From: Heterocephalus glaber | Taxonomy: Eukaryota > Chordata > Mammalia > Rodentia > Bathyergidae | DNA length: 64,000 nt | Assembly (NCBI RefSeq): GCF_000247695.1 | Contig: NW_004624781.1 | Coordinates: forward strand, 7,680,163-7,744,162 | Direction: 5' to 3' | In this document: positions 44,640 through 64,000 of the stretch, in pieces | Position numbering within the stretch: the stretch's first letter is position 1 | Layout: each line of letters begins with the position of its first letter | Notes under the pieces: model-generated | Told to the model about the DNA's origin: nothing | What the model saw: only the letters and a program-made list of their open reading frames with translations | Databases searched by the model: none | Made by a program: the position numbers and the translations under genes

Positions 44640-45070
44640 TATGCTGGAGTCTGGATGTGGTTTGTCCTCCATGGGTCCATGTGTTGGTAGCGTGGTTCCC
44701 CCATGCAATGTTGGTAAGAGAGGGGGCCAAGTGGAAAGTGCTAAAGGTTGCTAGGGGGGTGCTGCCTTGGGAAGGCACTAAGGTAGCTCTTGTAGGACCT
44801 TGAGTTTGTTCTTGAGAGATTGTCATAAAAGAGCAATATAGGTCTCTCCCATGTTGTCTGGCTTCCTGTCATAACGTGATCTGTCCCTCCCACAAGTGTT
44901 CCCAGCACAAGGCCATCTGCCATGAGTCCTCACCAGAGCCAATCTGATACTGGGACTAGGCCCTCAGACCTCCAGGACAGTGAGGGAAATAAACTTTTTT
45001 TCTTTATGAAGTACCCACCCTCAGGGATTTCATGACAATAACAGCAAACAGCCTGGTATAGTGAATGTGA
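44640..45070 (+). mobile_element. MaLR/MLT-type solo LTR
   Basis: It has GATGTGGTTTGTCCTCCATG near the start and GGAAATAAACTTTTTTTCTT followed by an ATGAAGTACCC tail near the end, the polyadenylation region typical of mammalian MaLR LTRs. No internal retroviral sequence is seen. Confidence 0.6.
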
Positions 45071-45699
45071 CCAGTGTGAAAGGGTCTCCAGGCCTGTATG
45101 AGGGTTCAACGACAGAGTGCACCACAAAGGGTGATTATGATTGGGATTCCAAGAAAGTGATTCCCTGCTATGTCCTAGAAACCAACCCAGGGATTGTTGG
45201 GCTTTCCTGCAGGAGTTAGGCAAGAGTTTCATCTGCTCTGTCCTGGTTCAGGACAGCCTGTCTGTGAGACGTGAGGAGCAAAACCCTGAAGCCAGAACGG
45301 GGACATGGGTGTATCACTTGACAATTGTTTCATAACAAGACCCAACCTACTGGCTTAAAAAAATCATTGCTCAGGACTCTGTGAGCTAGCCAGATGTTCT
45401 GGCCTGAGGCAGGCTTGGCTGATCCTGGCTGGATTCAACCTGTAGTCAGCTGACAGCTGAGCGGCACTGGCAGGTCTAGCTGGCCTCCCACACATCTGAC
45501 AGCAGACCAGCTGGTGCCAGGGTGGTGACAGGCCTCTCACCCTCCAGTAGGCTTAAGGGTAGGGCAGCTGGGCAGTTCCAACAAAACAGCAAAAGCATAG
45601 TGTCTCTGGAGGCCTGGGCTTGCAATGGACAGGGCCTCAGTCCTGCCACACTGCAAACCCCAAAGCAGGCCCTAAAGCCAGAGACCACTTTTTCATAGG

Positions 45700-45860
45700 A
45701 GGAACTGCCACAATTGATGCAAATCAAAACCACAATGAGATACACCTCACACCCACTAGACGGACACTGCCAAAAACACAGAAGACAAGTCTGTGGGGGA
45801 GATGGGGAGAAACTAGAACCTTTCTGCACCATTGCTGAAGATGTAAATAATGCAGCTACT
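45700..45860 (+). mobile_element. Small L1 fragment
   Basis: GATGCAAATCAAAACCACAA and TGAGATACACCTCACACCCA are classic L1 ORF2 3' sequence. Confidence 0.7.
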
Positions 45861-46324
45861 CCTCCAAAGTTCACATACTGGAAACCTCCTACACTCACCC
45901 TTGCTCCACACTCAGCTGCTGAACTCATTCATGGACAAAGCTTCCAACAGCCCCACCTCCTAGTGCATGAGAGTTTAGGGGGCCATCCTAGATCAAAACC
46001 CTAACACCAAGGTACTAAGACAAGAGTCTTCAGGTTCTCAGGGACAACAATCCAGCTGCTCTCATGACCCTATTTCAAGCCTTAGAAATATTATGCACCC
46101 TGATCTCTTGCTCTAGAGTCCCTTCCTGTACGGAACAGGGAAAGGGGATGTTACTAGAACCTCTGCAGTAAGTCCTGGTCTCCTGCACGCCACGACAGCA
46201 CAAGGCAAATTAATTAATTAGACAGAAAAGATAGAAAAATGAGACTTGGTGAAGAAGCTGAACTTTGGACCTGATCAATGCTGCTCTGGGCTGCAAAGAT
46301 GAAAGACACTGAGCTTGCCACAGT

Positions 46325-46330
46325 TTTATT
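46325..46330 (-). other. Polyadenylation signal for ANKDD1A
   Basis: AATAAA on the minus strand, about 103 bases after the ANKDD1A stop codon. It supports the terminal exon call. Confidence 0.65.
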
Positions 46331-46432
46331 CCACATAACAAATACAACAGGTGACTCAAGAGGACAGCATGTTTGGTACATGGGGAGTAACAAATAGTGC
46401 AGCAGCCGTTATAATCCTAGAACAATAAGGAA

Positions 46433-63449
<17,017 letters not shown>

Positions 63450-63675
63450 TCAGCCCGGGCCACAGCTCAACATCCACCATCCTGGGTTCCAGCTCAGGCC
63501 TTGATTTGACCTGTGGAACCCAAGTTGCCTGTGTGTTCTTCCACCCCAAGTCCTGTCTGTCACCTCCCTGCCCTTCAACCCCACTGCCACAGTCAAAAGA
63601 CCACCCATATGCCATCTACCCCAGGAGGCCTTCCCAGTTCCTCTGACCAGAGGCTCCTGTCTCATTTCTTGGGGT

Positions 63676-63768
63676 TTTCATTTGGTTTTGTTTGTAGAAC
63701 TGAGGAGAAAACCCAGGGCTTTGTGCATGCTGGTCAAGCACTGTGCCACCGAGCTACACCCTAGAATA
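63676..63768 (-). mobile_element. ID-type SINE (classic variant, diverged)
   Basis: AAAACCCAGGGCTTTGTGCA and CACCGAGCTACACCCT in reverse orientation. Confidence 0.7.
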
Positions 63769-63812
63769 TACGTCCATTGTTGGTTGTTGGTTTTTTCGTT
63801 TGTTTGGTTGGG

Positions 63813-63895
63813 GTTTTTTTGGTACCAGGGATCGAATTTGGGTCCTTGTGCTTGCGCAGCAGGTGGCAAAACCACTGAGCTAAATCCCTGGCCTG
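63813..63895 (-). mobile_element. ID-type SINE (GGTACC variant)
   Basis: GGTACCAGGGATCGAATTTG through CACTGAGCTAAATCCCTGGC, with TTGTTGGTTTT on both sides. Confidence 0.9.
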
Positions 63896-63903
63896 GTTGT
63901 TGG

Positions 63904-64000
63904 TTTTGAGACAGGGTGTCGCTATGTAGTTCAGGCTGGCCTTGAACTCACTATGTAGCGCAGGCTGGCTTCAAACTCACAGCAGTCCTCCTGCCTCAGC
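63904..64000 (-). mobile_element. B1-type SINE, cut by the window end
   Basis: TTTGAGACAGGGTGTCGCTA and GGCCTTGAACTCACTATGTA in reverse orientation. Confidence 0.88.

Larger units (their letters stand above)
37183..46300. other. Intergenic region between ACAD9 and ANKDD1A
   Basis: I see no convincing gene. The first 0.8 kb holds the promoter flank and three ID SINEs. From 37976 to 41346 there are no SINEs at all. The remainder carries ID SINEs, an old L1, hAT-MITE, MaLR-type and other dispersed repeats listed separately. A minus-strand frame at 39143-39424 (93 codons) resembles nothing I can name. Confidence 0.6.

Noticed and set aside
45350..45560. Possible further LTR fragment after the MaLR LTR
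   Set aside because: The CTGGCTGGATTCAACCTG pattern is faintly familiar from old LTRs, but I cannot place ends or name a family.

Overview
The window is nuclear DNA from a placental mammal, almost certainly a non-murid rodent. The genes are split by GT/AG introns. The intergenic and intronic DNA is packed with about 36 copies of an ID-type tRNA-derived SINE, about 14 B1/7SL-type SINEs, decayed L1s and MIRs. Most ID copies belong to a variant (...CAGTGGTTCCGCC...GGTACC) that I associate with Castorimorpha, beaver-like rather than mouse, rat or squirrel. The species call is inference from memory.

Layout. (1) 648-2104, plus strand: the last four exons of a gene best matched to CFAP92 (KIAA1257). 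(2) 3699-37182, minus strand: a complete ACAD9 gene, all 18 coding exons. Splice phases join without a break into a 622-residue protein (human 621). ACAD9 is a mitochondrial acyl-CoA dehydrogenase family member and complex I assembly factor. CFAP92 and ACAD9 are convergent, with stop codons 1.6 kb apart, as in human. A GC-rich, CpG-containing promoter surrounds ACAD9 exon 1 near 37.2 kb. (3) Inside ACAD9 intron 2, on the opposite strand, lies a processed retrocopy of SRFBP1 (30621-32863) with a poly(A) tail and 12-bp target-site duplications. It landed 6 bases into the intron beyond the exon 2 splice donor. (4) 37.2-46.3 kb: intergenic DNA. (5) 46.3 kb to the window end, minus strand: the last three coding exons of ANKDD1A, carrying the death domain and the C-terminus, with a 14.6-kb final intron full of repeats. 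Its ankyrin exons lie beyond 64000.

CFAP92 next to ACAD9 is the human 3q21 arrangement. ANKDD1A sits on 15q22 in human, so the ANKDD1A-ACAD9 junction (37-46 kb) is either a lineage rearrangement or an assembly join. No operons, CRISPR arrays or prokaryotic systems are present. The most notable non-gene items are the SRFBP1 retrocopy at a splice donor, three copies of an 80-bp hAT-like MITE, an imperfect 35-bp inverted repeat in the ANKDD1A intron, a 27-bp minisatellite, a tail-less SINE with an 18-bp target duplication, and a SINE in the ACAD9 upstream region whose pol III A box is broken.
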